NCBI GenBank assembly: GCA_030426245.1
Contig: JAUHYZ010000016.1
Location: forward strand, 1 to 48,741
DNA from: Alphaproteobacteria bacterium
Lineage (GTDB): Bacteria; Pseudomonadota; Alphaproteobacteria; Sphingomonadales; Sphingomonadaceae
Direction of reading: 5' to 3'
DNA length: 48,741 nt
In this document: positions 34,789 to 43,545 of the stretch, piece by piece
Numbering within the stretch: position 1 is the stretch's first letter
How the letters are laid out: each line of letters starts with the position of its first letter
The notes under the pieces: model-generated
What the model was told of the DNA's origin: nothing
The model's input: only the letters and a program-made list of their open reading frames with translations
The model's database searches: none
Made by a program: the position numbers and the translations under genes

Positions 34789-37700
34789 GCGGCGGCGTCC
34801 ACAGCGCGCACCACCTCTTCGCAGCGCCCGCACAGCGCGCCGTCTTCCGCCACTTCGGGCAGATGCCGCCAGCAGCGGCCGCATTTGTCTTCCGTGGTAC
34901 GCATCACGCTCACTTCGTCCACTTGGCCGGTCTTGACTGTCGAAACAATGAACAGCTCGGCCAGGAATGCCGGATCGCTATAGGCGGCCAGTTCGGGACC
35001 GATCGCCGGGATCGATGCCACGGCTTCCAGGCTGGAACGGATCGTCTTTTCGCGGCGCAGCGGCTCGATCGCTTCGTTCACGTCTTCGCGCAGATCGCGC
35101 AGATGCTGCCAGGTGACCATTTCCGCATGGGCTTCGGGCAGTTCGGGCCATTCCAGCAGATGGACACTGCCGCCGCCCTCAGTTTCATTGGCAGGATAGC
35201 GCGTGCTCCACACTTCTTCGGCCGTGAACACCAGTACCGGCGCGGAATAGCGGATCAGCGCGTGGAACAGCGTATCCAGCACCGTGCGATAGGCGCGCCG
35301 CTTCAGGCTACCTGGCGCATCGCAATAGAGGCAGTCCTTGCGGATATCGAAATAGAAGGCGGACAGGTCTTCATTGCAGAAATCCGTCAGCGCGCGAATA
35401 TAGGCGTTGAAGTCGTATGCCTCGATCGCGGCGCGCAGCGCATTGTCCAGATCGCGCAGCAGCGCGAGCATATAGCGCTCCAGCTCCGGCATCTCGTGCA
35501 CGGCCTCGATCCGTTCGGCCGCTTCGTCGTAATCGCTCAGCGCGCCCAGCAGATAGCGGAAGGTGTTGCGCAATTTGCGGTACTGGTCGGAAGAGCCTTT
35601 CAGGATCTCGTCCCCGATGCGGTGATCTTCGGTGTAATCGACCGAGAGCGCCCACAGCCGCACGATATCCGCGCCGTATTGCTCCATCACTTTCAGCGGG
35701 CTTACCGTATTGCCCTTGGACTTGGCCATCTTCTCGCCCTTGGCATCCATGGTGAAACCATGGGTCAGCACGGCCTTGTAGGGCGCATGGCCGCGCGTGG
35801 CGCAGCTTTCCAGCAGAGAGGATTGGAACCAGCCGCGATGCTGGTCGCTGCCTTCCAGATAGAGGTCGGCCGGCGGGCCTTCATAGTTTTCGGGCCGGGT
35901 CAGCTCCGGCCAGCGCCCGCTTTCCAGCACGAAGGCATGGGTGCAGCCCGAATCGAACCACACGTCCAGAATGTCCGTCACCCGCTCATAATCGGCGGCG
36001 CTGTAATCGTTGCCCAGCAGGGCCTGTGCGTTTTCCTCGTCCCAGGCGTCCACCCCGCCATCGCGCACGGCGGCAATGATCCGCGCATTCACTTGCGGGT
36101 CGCGCAGATATTCGCCGCTCTCGCGGTGGACGAACAAAGTGATCGGCACGCCCCAGGCGCGCTGGCGCGAAAGCACCCAGTCGGGCCGCCCTTCCACCAT
36201 GCTGCCGATCCGGCGGCAGCCTTTCTCGGGCACGAAGCGCGTATCGGCGATCGCTTGCGTCGCCAGCTCCCGCAAGGTGCCCGTCTGGCCCGAAACCGCC
36301 ATCGCGACGGCGCCGCCCACGCCGTTTCCGGCGGCGACGGGGTATTCCATCGTCGTCAGCGGCTTGTCCATCGGCACGAACCATTGCGGCGTGCAGCGGA
36401 AGATCACCTTGGCCTTGCTGCGCCAGCTATGTGGATAGCTGTGTTGATAATCGGTGGATGCGCTGAGCAAAGCTCCAGCCTCCTTGAGGTCGCTGCAAAT
36501 CGGGCCGTCCGGCGCGTTGAACTTGGGATTGATCACGCTGCCGCTGCGCTCGTCCGTGCGCGGCAGCCACAGCCAGTCCTCGCGGTAGCGGCCATCGCCT
36601 TCCACCACGAATTTGGGTCCGATCCCGTGTTCCTTACACAGGTCGAAATCGTCCTCGCCGTGATCGGGCGCCATATGGACCAGGCCGGTGCCGCTTTCGG
36701 TGGTGACGAAGTCGCCCGGCAGGAAGGGGCGGGGCTCGGCATAGAAGCCGCCCAGATCGTGCATCGGATGCTGGGCGACGGTTCCGGCGAGGTCGGAGCC
36801 CTTTAAAATCTTCTCATCCTCGAAATCATCGAGTTTGTAGTCAGCTTCGCCGGAAAGCTGCTTGAGTGAAGCGTTCAGACGCCTTCCGAACTCTTCCAGC
36901 AACGGCTTTGCGATCAGCACCTTTGGATCGGCGGCAAGATTGAATGACGGATTCGCCTCAATAAATGCGTCGATCGCTTCGCGAGAGCCATGGCCATTCA
37001 CGTCGAGCGTAACCAGTACGTAATCGATATTTGGCCCATAAGCCAAAGCCTGGTTCATCGGGATCGTCCAGGGCGTGGTGGTCCAGATCACTGCATGCGC
37101 GCCGATCAGCTCGGGGATCGGCGATTCCGTAATCCGGAAGGCCACGTCGATCTGAGTCGAAGTGATATCTTCATATTCCACTTCGGCTTCTGCCAGCGCG
37201 GTCTTTTCCACCGGGCTCCACATCACCGGTTTGGCCCCGCGATAGATCTGGCCCGCTTCGGCGAATTTCAGCAGCTCCGAAACGATCGTCGCCTCGGCTT
37301 CGAAATCCATGGTGAGATAGGGATTGTCCCAATCGCCACTCACACCCAGGCGTTTCAGCTGCTCGCGCTGCACATCCACCCAGTGCTGCGCATAGGCGCG
37401 GCATTCGGCGCGGAATTCCTTCGCCGGAACCTCATCCTTGTTGAGCTTCTTCTTGCGGTAGTTTTCCTCCACCTTCCATTCGATCGGCAGGCCGTGGCAG
37501 TCCCAGCCGGGCACGTAAGGCGCATCCTTGCCCAGCAGGCTCTGCGTGCGCACCACCATGTCCTTCAGGATGTGGTTCAGCGCATGGCCGATATGCATGT
37601 CGCCATTCGCATAGGGCGGGCCGTCATGCAGGATGAATTTCTCGCGCCCGGCGCGCGCCTCGCGAATCCGGCGATAGAGCCCTTCATCTTCCCAGCGCGC

Positions 37701-37796
37701 AAGAATGCCCGGCTCCTTCTGCGGAAGGCCGGCTTTCATGGGGAAATCGGTCTTCGGCAGGAAGACCGTGGGTCTATAATCGCGTTCTTCGCTCAT
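34785..37796 (-). CDS. ileS: Isoleucine-tRNA ligase
   Basis: IleRS charges tRNA-Ile and edits mischarged valine. The protein is 1003 residues, slightly longer than the 938 of E. coli. The class I motif HIGH is in NGDMHIGHALNH, KMSKS is represented by GEKMAKSKGNTV, and the editing domain with WTTTPWTIPMNQA is intact. A C-terminal zinc finger is present (CGRCWRHL ... CGRCEEVV). The start is ATG at 37796 (MSEERDYRPT), because upstream residues are not family-like. The chain of overlaps GNAT / ileS / lspA / DUF3035 suggests one transcript. Confidence 0.97.
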   Translation of the reverse strand: MSEERDYRPTVFLPKTDFPMKAGLPQKEPGILARWEDEGLYRRIREARAGREKFILHDGPPYANGDMHIGHALNHILKDMVVRTQSLLGKDAPYVPGWDCHGLPIEWKVEENYRKKKLNKDEVPAKEFRAECRAYAQHWVDVQREQLKRLGVSGDWDNPYLTMDFEAEATIVSELLKFAEAGQIYRGAKPVMWSPVEKTALAEAEVEYEDITSTQIDVAFRITESPIPELIGAHAVIWTTTPWTIPMNQALAYGPNIDYVLVTLDVNGHGSREAIDAFIEANPSFNLAADPKVLIAKPLLEEFGRRLNASLKQLSGEADYKLDDFEDEKILKGSDLAGTVAQHPMHDLGGFYAEPRPFLPGDFVTTESGTGLVHMAPDHGEDDFDLCKEHGIGPKFVVEGDGRYREDWLWLPRTDERSGSVINPKFNAPDGPICSDLKEAGALLSASTDYQHSYPHSWRSKAKVIFRCTPQWFVPMDKPLTTMEYPVAAGNGVGGAVAMAVSGQTGTLRELATQAIADTRFVPEKGCRRIGSMVEGRPDWVLSRQRAWGVPITLFVHRESGEYLRDPQVNARIIAAVRDGGVDAWDEENAQALLGNDYSAADYERVTDILDVWFDSGCTHAFVLESGRWPELTRPENYEGPPADLYLEGSDQHRGWFQSSLLESCATRGHAPYKAVLTHGFTMDAKGEKMAKSKGNTVSPLKVMEQYGADIVRLWALSVDYTEDHRIGDEILKGSSDQYRKLRNTFRYLLGALSDYDEAAERIEAVHEMPELERYMLALLRDLDNALRAAIEAYDFNAYIRALTDFCNEDLSAFYFDIRKDCLYCDAPGSLKRRAYRTVLDTLFHALIRYSAPVLVFTAEEVWSTRYPANETEGGGSVHLLEWPELPEAHAEMVTWQHLRDLREDVNEAIEPLRREKTIRSSLEAVASIPAIGPELAAYSDPAFLAELFIVSTVKTGQVDEVSVMRTTEDKCGRCWRHLPEVAEDGALCGRCEEVVRAVDAAA

Positions 37797-37822
37797 CGCA
37801 CCTGTTCGATTTTGGGCGGCGC

Positions 37823-38398
37823 TTAGGGCTTTTCGCCCATGGCGGCAACATGCCGCTGATAGGGATCGCTTTGGGTGAAGCGCTCCCACGGCGTTTCCCA
37901 CAGCCGAACGGGGCCGATTGCGGAAGGTTCCAGATCGCGCACCGGCTCCGCGCCCAGCGACCTGGCCACGCCTTCGCTGCCCAGATTGCCCTGATGGATG
38001 CAGTGATAGATCGGGTCCCGGCGCAGCACGTCATGGCACCAGATCATCGCCGCAGCGGCGCCTTCCCTGGCATAGCCTTGCCGCTGATATTCGGGGAAGA
38101 TCGCCCAGCCCACTTCGAAGGCGGGCCAGCCCGGCGGCTCGAACGGGCCGATCCGGCCGATCGGCTCGCCGGTCTCCTTCAATTCGACCACCCAATTGCC
38201 GAAGCCGAACAGCGGCCAGCAGCCCGCGATCATGGCAATCGAGCGCCAGGCTTCATGCGGGGCCAGGCCGCGCCCTTCGCGCGTGATGTGGCGGGCGAAT
38301 TCGTCAACCGCCATGGCTTGCAGGAAGCGGCCCGTATCGGCGGGGCGATGGCCGCGCAGGATCAGCCGCTGCGTCTCCAAAACGGGGACGTCGCTCAT
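37823..38398 (-). CDS. GNAT family N-acetyltransferase (RimJ/RimL-like)
   Basis: This is a 191-residue acetyltransferase of the Acetyltransf_3 (RimJ/RimL) group. It opens with ETQRLILRGHRPAD, followed by a central VGWAIFPEYQRQGYAREG, in which QRQGYA is the acetyl-CoA pyrophosphate loop, and NLGSEGVARSLGAEPV near the end. The target could be a protein N-terminus or a small molecule. The start is ATG at 38398, overlapping the ribF stop by four bases. It sits between ribF and ileS, which are directly adjacent in many bacteria, so it looks inserted into that conserved pair. Confidence 0.9.
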   Translation of the reverse strand: MSDVPVLETQRLILRGHRPADTGRFLQAMAVDEFARHITREGRGLAPHEAWRSIAMIAGCWPLFGFGNWVVELKETGEPIGRIGPFEPPGWPAFEVGWAIFPEYQRQGYAREGAAAAMIWCHDVLRRDPIYHCIHQGNLGSEGVARSLGAEPVRDLEPSAIGPVRLWETPWERFTQSDPYQRHVAAMGEKP

Positions 38399-39330
38399 GC
38401 CAGCAGCTCGCGCGCTTTGTCGCAATCCTTGCCGATCTGCTCCATCAGCGCATCCAGCGATTCGAACTTCGCCTCTCCGCGCAGGAAGTGGCGGAATTCC
38501 ACTTCCACCTCCCGGCCATAGAGATAGCCGGAAAAATCGAAGAAGTGCGGCTCCAGCAATTCGATGGGCGGATCGAAATGGGGGCGGACCCCCATATTGG
38601 CGGCGCCTTTCAGCTCGCCCGCTTCGCCCAGCACGCGCGCCGTCACGGCATAGATGCCGTAACGCGGCCGCAGATAGCTGCCCATTTCCATATTCGCAGT
38701 AGGGAAGCCGATTTCCCGCCCGCGCTTGTCGCCATGCTGGACTTCACCGCGCACCGCGAAGGGGCGGGTCAGCAGCCGGGCGGCCTCTTCGCATTCTCCG
38801 GCCTTCAGCGCGTCGCGAATGCGGCTGGAGGATATCGCCAGCCCGCCATCCATCACCGGGCCGACCGCGCGCGTTTCGATGCCTGCCTGCCCGCCGATGG
38901 CGGACAGCGCCTGCCGGTCCCCCTCGCGCGCCTTGCCGAAAGTGAAATCCTCGCCCGTCACCACGCCGGCTGCGCCCAGCCGTTTGCACAGCAATTGCTC
39001 CACGAAATCGCGCGCGCTGGTGGCGGCCAGCTCGTCGTCGAAATGGAACACCAGCATCGCATCGGCGCCCGCGGCCAGAAACAGCTCTTCCCGCTGGTCC
39101 AGCGTGGTCAGCCGGAATGGCGGCACATGCGGCGCCAGATGGCGCACCGGATGCGGATCGAAAGTGGCGACGATGGCGGGCCGGTTTTCGCGCCGCGCCC
39201 ATTCCACCGCTTCGCGTACCACGGCCTGGTGGCCGGCATGGACCCCGTCGAAATTGCCCAGCGCGAAGATCGCCCCGCGCAGATGTTCCGGAATTTCGGC
39301 CCGGTGGTCCAGGCGGGTTGGCGCTGGCAT
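38395..39330 (-). CDS. ribF: Bifunctional riboflavin kinase / FAD synthetase
   Basis: RibF phosphorylates riboflavin to FMN and then adenylates FMN to FAD. The protein is 311 residues, the usual length. The N-terminal adenylyltransferase domain shows GNFDGVHAGHQ, ATFDPHPVRHL, TGEDFTFG and SSSRIRDAL. The C-terminal kinase domain shows GREIGFPTANM, YGIYAV and MGVRPHFD, which correspond to the ATP and riboflavin sites. The start is ATG at 39330, sharing a base with the folA stop (TGATG). A longer frame to 39372 lies within folA. Confidence 0.95.
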   Translation of the reverse strand: MPAPTRLDHRAEIPEHLRGAIFALGNFDGVHAGHQAVVREAVEWARRENRPAIVATFDPHPVRHLAPHVPPFRLTTLDQREELFLAAGADAMLVFHFDDELAATSARDFVEQLLCKRLGAAGVVTGEDFTFGKAREGDRQALSAIGGQAGIETRAVGPVMDGGLAISSSRIRDALKAGECEEAARLLTRPFAVRGEVQHGDKRGREIGFPTANMEMGSYLRPRYGIYAVTARVLGEAGELKGAANMGVRPHFDPPIELLEPHFFDFSGYLYGREVEVEFRHFLRGEAKFESLDALMEQIGKDCDKARELLA

Positions 39331-39827
39331 CAGCCAGGCCTCCGCAGCGTGACGAAGGAACAGGCCGGCCATCCGTCACTCGCCGGGTGCTCCTCGCGCG
39401 CAACTTCCATCCAGCCTTCGGAAGGATAGGGCATGGCCACGTCGCCTTGCGTATCCTCGTGCACTTCGGTCAGCTCGATCCGCGTGGCGTAAGGCATGAA
39501 CATTTCGAAGATTTCCGCCCCGCCGATCACGGAGATGTCGCCGTCCCCTGCAATCGCCAGCGCCTCTTCCAGCGAATGAACCGGTTCGGCGCCTTCGGCC
39601 TGCCAGTGCCGATCACGCGTCAGCACGATATGGCGCCGGTTTTTCAGCGGCTTGGGGAAGCTATCGAACGTCTTGCGCCCCATGATCATCGGGGTGCCCA
39701 TCGTGTGGCTCACGAAGCGCCGCAGATCTTCCTTGATCCGCCACGGCACCTGGCCGTCGCGCGCAATGATGCCGTTATCCGCTCGCGCGACGACGAAGGT
39801 AATATCCCTCTGGTTAACCTCGCTCAC
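39330..39827 (-). CDS. folA: Dihydrofolate reductase
   Basis: FolA reduces dihydrofolate to tetrahydrofolate with NADPH and is the target of trimethoprim. The protein is 165 residues. The active-site segment reads NGIIARDGQVPWRIKEDLRRF. It is followed by PMIMGRKTFDSFPKPLKNRRHIVLTRD, the NADPH-binding region, and by ISVIGGAEIFEMFMPYATRIELTEV. The start is ATG at 39827, overlapping the purK stop by four bases. The usual thyA partner is absent: the neighbours are purine and flavin genes, all linked by one-carbon or nucleotide metabolism. Confidence 0.96.
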   Translation of the reverse strand: MSEVNQRDITFVVARADNGIIARDGQVPWRIKEDLRRFVSHTMGTPMIMGRKTFDSFPKPLKNRRHIVLTRDRHWQAEGAEPVHSLEEALAIAGDGDISVIGGAEIFEMFMPYATRIELTEVHEDTQGDVAMPYPSEGWMEVAREEHPASDGWPACSFVTLRRPG

Positions 39828-40879
39828 CTTACGACCTTCGTGACATGCCCCATCTTGCGCCCTTCGCGCGGCTCTGACTTGCCGTAGAGATGGAGATGGG
39901 CCGCAGGATCGGTCAGGTATTGATGCGCGGTCAACGCGTCGGCCCCGATCACATTGGTCATAGTGATCTCAGAACCGGTGGTGGCCGTGTCGCCCAGCGG
40001 CATGACGCAGATAGCGCGGATATGGTTTTCGAACTGGCTGGTCGCGGCGCCTTCGATCGACCAGTGGCCCGAATTGTGCACCCGCGGGGCCATTTCGTTG
40101 AACACCGGGCCGCCGGGCGTTGCGAAGAATTCCAGCGTCAGCACGCCGACATAGTTGAGCGCCTCGGCCACCTTGGCGGCCAGCGCCCGGGCAGCCAGCA
40201 CTTCGTCTTCCACCCGCGCGCGCGCCGGCAGGGTGGAGCTGGCCAGAATGCCGTGGTCGTGGACATTCTCCGCGCTGTCCCAAAAGCGGATCTCTCCGTC
40301 CATGGCGCGCACCAGGATCACGGAGAATTCGGCATCGAAGCTGACCATGCCTTCATAGACGAAGCCGCCCTGCTGCAGATTCAGCGCCTCCGCTTCGCGC
40401 TGGGAGGCAATGCGCCACTGGCCCTTGCCGTCATAGCCGTCGCGCCGCGTTTTCAGGATGCCGGGCGCGCCGATCCGGTCGACCGCGCGGTCAAGATCCT
40501 CGCGCGTGTCCACTTCGGCATAGGGGGCGGGCTGTCCGCCCAGGCTTTCGACGAACTGTTTTTCCGCCAGCCGATCCTGCGCCACTTCCAGCGCGCGGGG
40601 ATGCGGGCGCAGCATGTCTTCGGGAATCGCCGATAGCGCGGCGACTGGCACATTCTCGAATTCCCAGGTGATGACGTCGCAATCTTCGGCAAAGCGCGCC
40701 ATTGCGGCCGTGTCGGTCCATTCGGCGCAAGTGAAGCTGGCGCTCACATCGGCGGCAACGCTTTCCTGTTCCGGCGCGAAGATATGGCAGCGATAGCCCA
40801 TCTGGGCAGCCGCAATGGCCATCATCCGGCCCAATTGGCCGCCGCCCAAAATTCCAATGGTGGCCCCCGGGGCGATCAT
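39824..40879 (-). CDS. purK: N5-carboxyaminoimidazole ribonucleotide synthase
   Basis: PurK uses ATP and bicarbonate to carboxylate AIR in purine synthesis. The protein is 351 residues with an ATP-grasp fold. It opens with IGILGGGQLGRMMAIAA and contains CDVITWEFENVP, the segment LKTRRDGYDGKGQ in the ATP loop, FNEMAPRVHNSGHWSIEGA near the catalytic end, and a final MGHV segment. The start is ATG at 40879. A longer frame to 41008 lies inside purE. purE is ten bases upstream, so this is a purEK operon. Confidence 0.96.
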   Translation of the reverse strand: MIAPGATIGILGGGQLGRMMAIAAAQMGYRCHIFAPEQESVAADVSASFTCAEWTDTAAMARFAEDCDVITWEFENVPVAALSAIPEDMLRPHPRALEVAQDRLAEKQFVESLGGQPAPYAEVDTREDLDRAVDRIGAPGILKTRRDGYDGKGQWRIASQREAEALNLQQGGFVYEGMVSFDAEFSVILVRAMDGEIRFWDSAENVHDHGILASSTLPARARVEDEVLAARALAAKVAEALNYVGVLTLEFFATPGGPVFNEMAPRVHNSGHWSIEGAATSQFENHIRAICVMPLGDTATTGSEITMTNVIGADALTAHQYLTDPAAHLHLYGKSEPREGRKMGHVTKVVR

Positions 40880-40889
40880 GCGCGGGCCC

Positions 40890-41384
40890 TCAGTTGCCGG
40901 ATGGCTTTTCGGCCACGGCGGCGGTCTTCGCCGCGCGCCAGGCCTGCAGCCTCTCTGCCAAAGCGGGATCGGCCAGCGCCAATATCGACGCAGCCAGAAT
41001 GCCCGCATTGCTTGCGCCCGCTTCGCCGATCGCCAGCGTGCCGACGGGAACGCCGGCCGGCATCTGGACGATGGAAAGCAGGCTGTCCTTGCCCGAAAGC
41101 GCGCGGGACTTCACCGGCACGCCCAGCACGGGCAGATGGGTGAGGGACGCGACCATGCCTGGCAGATGTGCCGCGCCGCCCGCGCCGGCGATGATCACCT
41201 GGAATCCTTCGTCCGCGGCGCCCTTGGCGAAATCCACCATCCGCTCCGGCGTGCGGTGCGCCGATACGATTCGCGCATCGTAGGCAACGCCCAGCTCATC
41301 CAGCACCTTGGCAGCGCATTCCATGGTCGGCCAGTCGGACTGGCTGCCCATGATGATGGCAACTGGCGCTGTTCCTTCCCCCAT
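40890..41384 (-). CDS. purE: N5-carboxyaminoimidazole ribonucleotide mutase
   Basis: PurE moves the carboxyl group of N5-CAIR to form CAIR, the step after PurK. The protein is 164 residues and octameric in known relatives. The substrate-binding motif [10 protein letters not shown] is followed by [10 protein letters not shown], the active-site loop [11 protein letters not shown], and LGVPVKS. The C-terminal [13 protein letters not shown] helix is typical. The start is ATG at 41384, one base after the gpmA stop at 41386, so it is probably translated with gpmA. Confidence 0.96.
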   Translation of the reverse strand: MGEGTAPVAIIMGSQSDWPTMECAAKVLDELGVAYDARIVSAHRTPERMVDFAKGAADEGFQVIIAGAGGAAHLPGMVASLTHLPVLGVPVKSRALSGKDSLLSIVQMPAGVPVGTLAIGEAGASNAGILAASILALADPALAERLQAWRAAKTAAVAEKPSGN

Positions 41385-41385
41385 T

Positions 41386-42072
41386 TCAGCGATCCTTCAG
41401 GTAATGCCGCTCTCCGGGCGTCATATTGTCGTCGAACTCATAGACGATCGGTTCGCCGGTGGGAATTTCCAGCCCGGTAATGTCCGCATCGGAAATGCCG
41501 GAAAGGTGCTTCACCAGCGCGCGCAGCGAATTGCCATGGGCCGAAACGATCACCGTTTCACCTGCCTTCAGAGCCGGTTCTATGGCGATCTCGTAATAGG
41601 GCAGGACGCGTGCGATCGTGTCCTTCAGGCTTTCGGTCGCGGGGATCTCGATCCCGGCATAGCGCGCATCGCCTGCCAGGTCGTAAGGCCCGCCCGCTTC
41701 CATGGGCGGGGGCGGCGTATCGAAGCTGCGGCGCCAGATCTTGACCTGTTCATCGCCATGCTTTTCCGCGGTCTCGGCCTTGTTGAGGCCGGTCAGCCCG
41801 CCATAATGCCGCTCGTTCAGATGCCAGTTCTTGGTCTCCGGAATCCATACGCGGCCGCAATTTTCCAGCGCGATATGCAGCGTGCGGATCGCGCGCAGCT
41901 GCACGGATGTGAAGGCGAGCGTAGGCAGCAGCCCCGTCTTGGCCAGCAGCTTGCCCGCATTGCGCGCTTCGGCCTCGCCTGTTTCCGTGATGTCGACGTC
42001 CCACCAGCCGGTGAAACGGTTTTCCAGGTTCCACTGGCTCTGGCCGTGGCGGACAAGGATTAGCGTTGGCAA
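41386..42072 (-). CDS. gpmA: 2,3-bisphosphoglycerate-dependent phosphoglycerate mutase
   Basis: GpmA interconverts 3- and 2-phosphoglycerate in glycolysis. The protein is 228 residues. The phospho-histidine motif [10 protein letters not shown] (H9) is followed by [11 protein letters not shown], the [14 protein letters not shown] region, and [13 protein letters not shown], which holds the second catalytic histidine. The start is an unusual TTG at 42072, supported by AGGAG ten bases upstream, by the exact family N-terminus PTLILVRHG, and by the lack of any ATG or GTG nearby. It heads, or is near the head of, a long minus-strand operon. Confidence 0.95.
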   Translation of the reverse strand: MPTLILVRHGQSQWNLENRFTGWWDVDITETGEAEARNAGKLLAKTGLLPTLAFTSVQLRAIRTLHIALENCGRVWIPETKNWHLNERHYGGLTGLNKAETAEKHGDEQVKIWRRSFDTPPPPMEAGGPYDLAGDARYAGIEIPATESLKDTIARVLPYYEIAIEPALKAGETVIVSAHGNSLRALVKHLSGISDADITGLEIPTGEPIVYEFDDNMTPGERHYLKDR

Positions 42073-42110
42073 GGGTATATGCTCCTGCGGTCTATCGGGA
42101 GCACGTCGCC

Positions 42111-42314
42111 CTAGCTTTTCGGAGCGTCTTTGGGAAGGGCGGCGTTTTCGCCCGCATCGCTGCCTGCGTCCCTGCCAGCTTCCCCACCTGCCTCCATCGC
42201 GCGAGCCTGCGCTTTGCGGCGGCGCAGATTCTCGCGCAGCTTTGCAGCCAGCCGTTCTTCGCGGGTTTGCTTCCCGGCAGCCCCGGGCGCGCCATCGGAT
42301 TGCTTTTCGTCCAT
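42111..42314 (-). CDS. Small basic helical protein, unknown function
   Basis: This is a 67-residue soluble protein. After a Gly/Ala-rich start it has a strongly charged helix, REERLAAKLRENLRRRKAQA, and an acidic Ala/Gly-rich tail. I recall near-identical motifs in small hypothetical proteins of Sphingomonadales, usually short and orphan. The start is ATG at 42314. A frame reaching 42401 crosses the tRNA promoter. It lies between tRNA-Thr and gpmA, on the gpmA strand, 38 bases before the gpmA start. It may bind nucleic acid, but that is only a guess from charge. Confidence 0.7.
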   Translation of the reverse strand: MDEKQSDGAPGAAGKQTREERLAAKLRENLRRRKAQARAMEAGGEAGRDAGSDAGENAALPKDAPKS

Positions 42315-42346
42315 CGCTTCCGGCCCTTGCCGCATGGGGGCAATGC

Positions 42347-42375
42347 TTGACAAGCCCGGCATGCACAGCCAATAG
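42347..42375 (+). promoter_or_regulatory. Probable sigma-70 promoter for tRNA-Thr
   Basis: A perfect -35 box TTGACA at 42347-42352 is followed, after 17 bases, by CAATAG at 42370-42375 as a weak -10 box. The predicted start is about 45-50 bases before the tRNA. The element lies upstream of the small-protein ATG of the opposite strand, so the two transcripts are divergent. Confidence 0.5.
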
Positions 42376-42429
42376 CGCGCGCCTGCCGGACAGGCGGCCA
42401 ATGGCCTGTCTCGCAGCCCGGAATGGTAG

Positions 42430-42504
<75 letters not shown>

Positions 42505-42532
42505 TTTCCGCCGCCTTTTTCTGGCGGGCACG

Positions 42533-42564
42533 CAAAAAGAAAGGCCCCGGCTTTCGCCAGGGCC
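42533..42564 (-). terminator. Intrinsic terminator of the PRC-barrel gene
   Basis: On the minus strand, GGCCCTGGC and GCCGGGGCC form a nine-pair stem closed by a GAAA tetraloop (42543-42564), followed by TTTCTTTTTG. It lies 41 bases after the PRC-barrel stop codon. Confidence 0.75.
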
Positions 42565-42604
42565 CCTCTTGGACTTCTTGTTCAGTCCTCCGAGATTTCG
42601 GTAA

Positions 42605-43000
42605 TCAGTAGATCACGCCGTAATAGCCGAAGACCTGGCTACCATATTGCGCATCGAATGGAGGGGCGGCACCTTTCATGTAATAAGGCGCATCCTCTAG
42701 TTTCGACTTGTCGATCGCAACGACATAGCCGTCCTTGTCTTCGTCATAATCCAGCGCGTCCCACGGGATCGGGTGATAGCTTTCGCCAAGGCCAAGAAAG
42801 CCGCCGAAGCTCATCACCGCATATTCCACGCGTCCACTGCGCTTGCCGATCATCAGATGGTCGACATGGCCGATCTTCTCGCCATCGGTGGCGTAAACAG
42901 TCGTGCCGTCCACCTTGTCCGAAGAAATAAGGTTCGTTGTCTCGTCCCTTTCCAGGGGCCGGCTGCGGTCGGCGGCAGTGTCCTGAGTCATCTGGTTCAT
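42605..43000 (-). CDS. PRC-barrel domain protein, probably stress-induced
   Basis: This is a 131-residue soluble protein. The PRC-barrel spans about 22-95: LISSDKVDGTTVYATDGEKIGHVDHLMIGKRSG, then VEYAVMSFGGFLGLG and HPIPWDALDYD. A Tyr-rich end follows. PRC barrels occur in ribosome-maturation factors and photosynthetic reaction centres, and many stand-alone forms in alphaproteobacteria are stress-induced with unknown roles. The start is ATG at 43000 with GAGGAAG upstream. A frame reaching 43132 has no ribosome site. An EcfG-type promoter is located 130 bases upstream. Confidence 0.9.
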   Translation of the reverse strand: MNQMTQDTAADRSRPLERDETTNLISSDKVDGTTVYATDGEKIGHVDHLMIGKRSGRVEYAVMSFGGFLGLGESYHPIPWDALDYDEDKDGYVVAIDKSKLEDAPYYMKGAAPPFDAQYGSQVFGYYGVIY

Positions 43001-43130
43001 TTTCAGCTTCCTCGTCGGTTTGCGAACGATGGCGGACGCGCCCCTCATGGGCGGATAAAAAAGGCACCGGGGCCCTTTGGGCGGTCCCGGCAAGCCTGCG
43101 TCTTCAGGCGCCATCGTCTTACATTCAACC

Positions 43131-43156
43131 AACGGGGAAGATGGCCGGTTCGTTCC
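43131..43156 (-). promoter_or_regulatory. EcfG-type general-stress promoter for the PRC-barrel gene
   Basis: On the minus strand the sequence reads GGAAC (43156-43152), 17 bases, then CGTT (43134-43131), an exact fit to GGAAC-N16/17-CGTT. Transcription should begin near 43122, leaving a leader of about 120 bases before the PRC-barrel ATG. Confidence 0.65.
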
Positions 43157-43234
43157 GATTTTCCGGCTCGGTTCACCGCATTATGCGCCCGGTACCGCCA
43201 AGGGCCGGAAAACCGTCATCCACCGCGGCAGATT

Positions 43235-43543
43235 TTATTGCGCGCGCAAATTGGCCCAATCCGGATTCTGTTCGAACTTCGCCGCGACATAGGAACATTC
43301 CGGGTCGATCTTGAAGCCGAGTTCGCGGGCATCCGCCAGCAGCGCCTCCACCAATTCGCCCGCGATGCCGCGGCCGCCGATTTCCGGCGGAACGATCGTA
43401 TGTTCGGCAACGCGCACGTCGCCGCCTTCCATGTCCTTCTTCAACACCCAGGTCAGCCGGCCGATATGATCGCTGTCGGACGGATGGGCGCGATACTCGC
43501 CATGATCGCCATGATCGATGCGGGTGATGGTCAGCTTGTCCAA
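43235..43543 (-). CDS. Small GNAT acetyltransferase (YjdJ-like)
   Basis: This is a 102-residue protein of the small GNAT family related to YjdJ and GTNAT. It lacks the first helices of larger acetyltransferases but keeps the acetyl-CoA motif: VAEHTIVPPEIGGRGIAGELVEALL, then ADARELGFKIDPECSYV with the cysteine typical of this family. The end, VAAKFEQNPDWANL, is a usual C-terminal signature. The substrate is unknown. The start is ATG at 43543, two bases after the stop of the epimerase gene, so it is co-transcribed with it. Confidence 0.9.
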   Translation of the reverse strand: MDKLTITRIDHGDHGEYRAHPSDSDHIGRLTWVLKKDMEGGDVRVAEHTIVPPEIGGRGIAGELVEALLADARELGFKIDPECSYVAAKFEQNPDWANLRAQ

Positions 43544-43545
43544 TC

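Noticed and set aside
34479..36806. 775-codon plus-strand frame
   Set aside because: It is antisense to ileS and lspA, with a composition typical of shadow frames (rich in Arg, His and Gln) and no recognisable domain.
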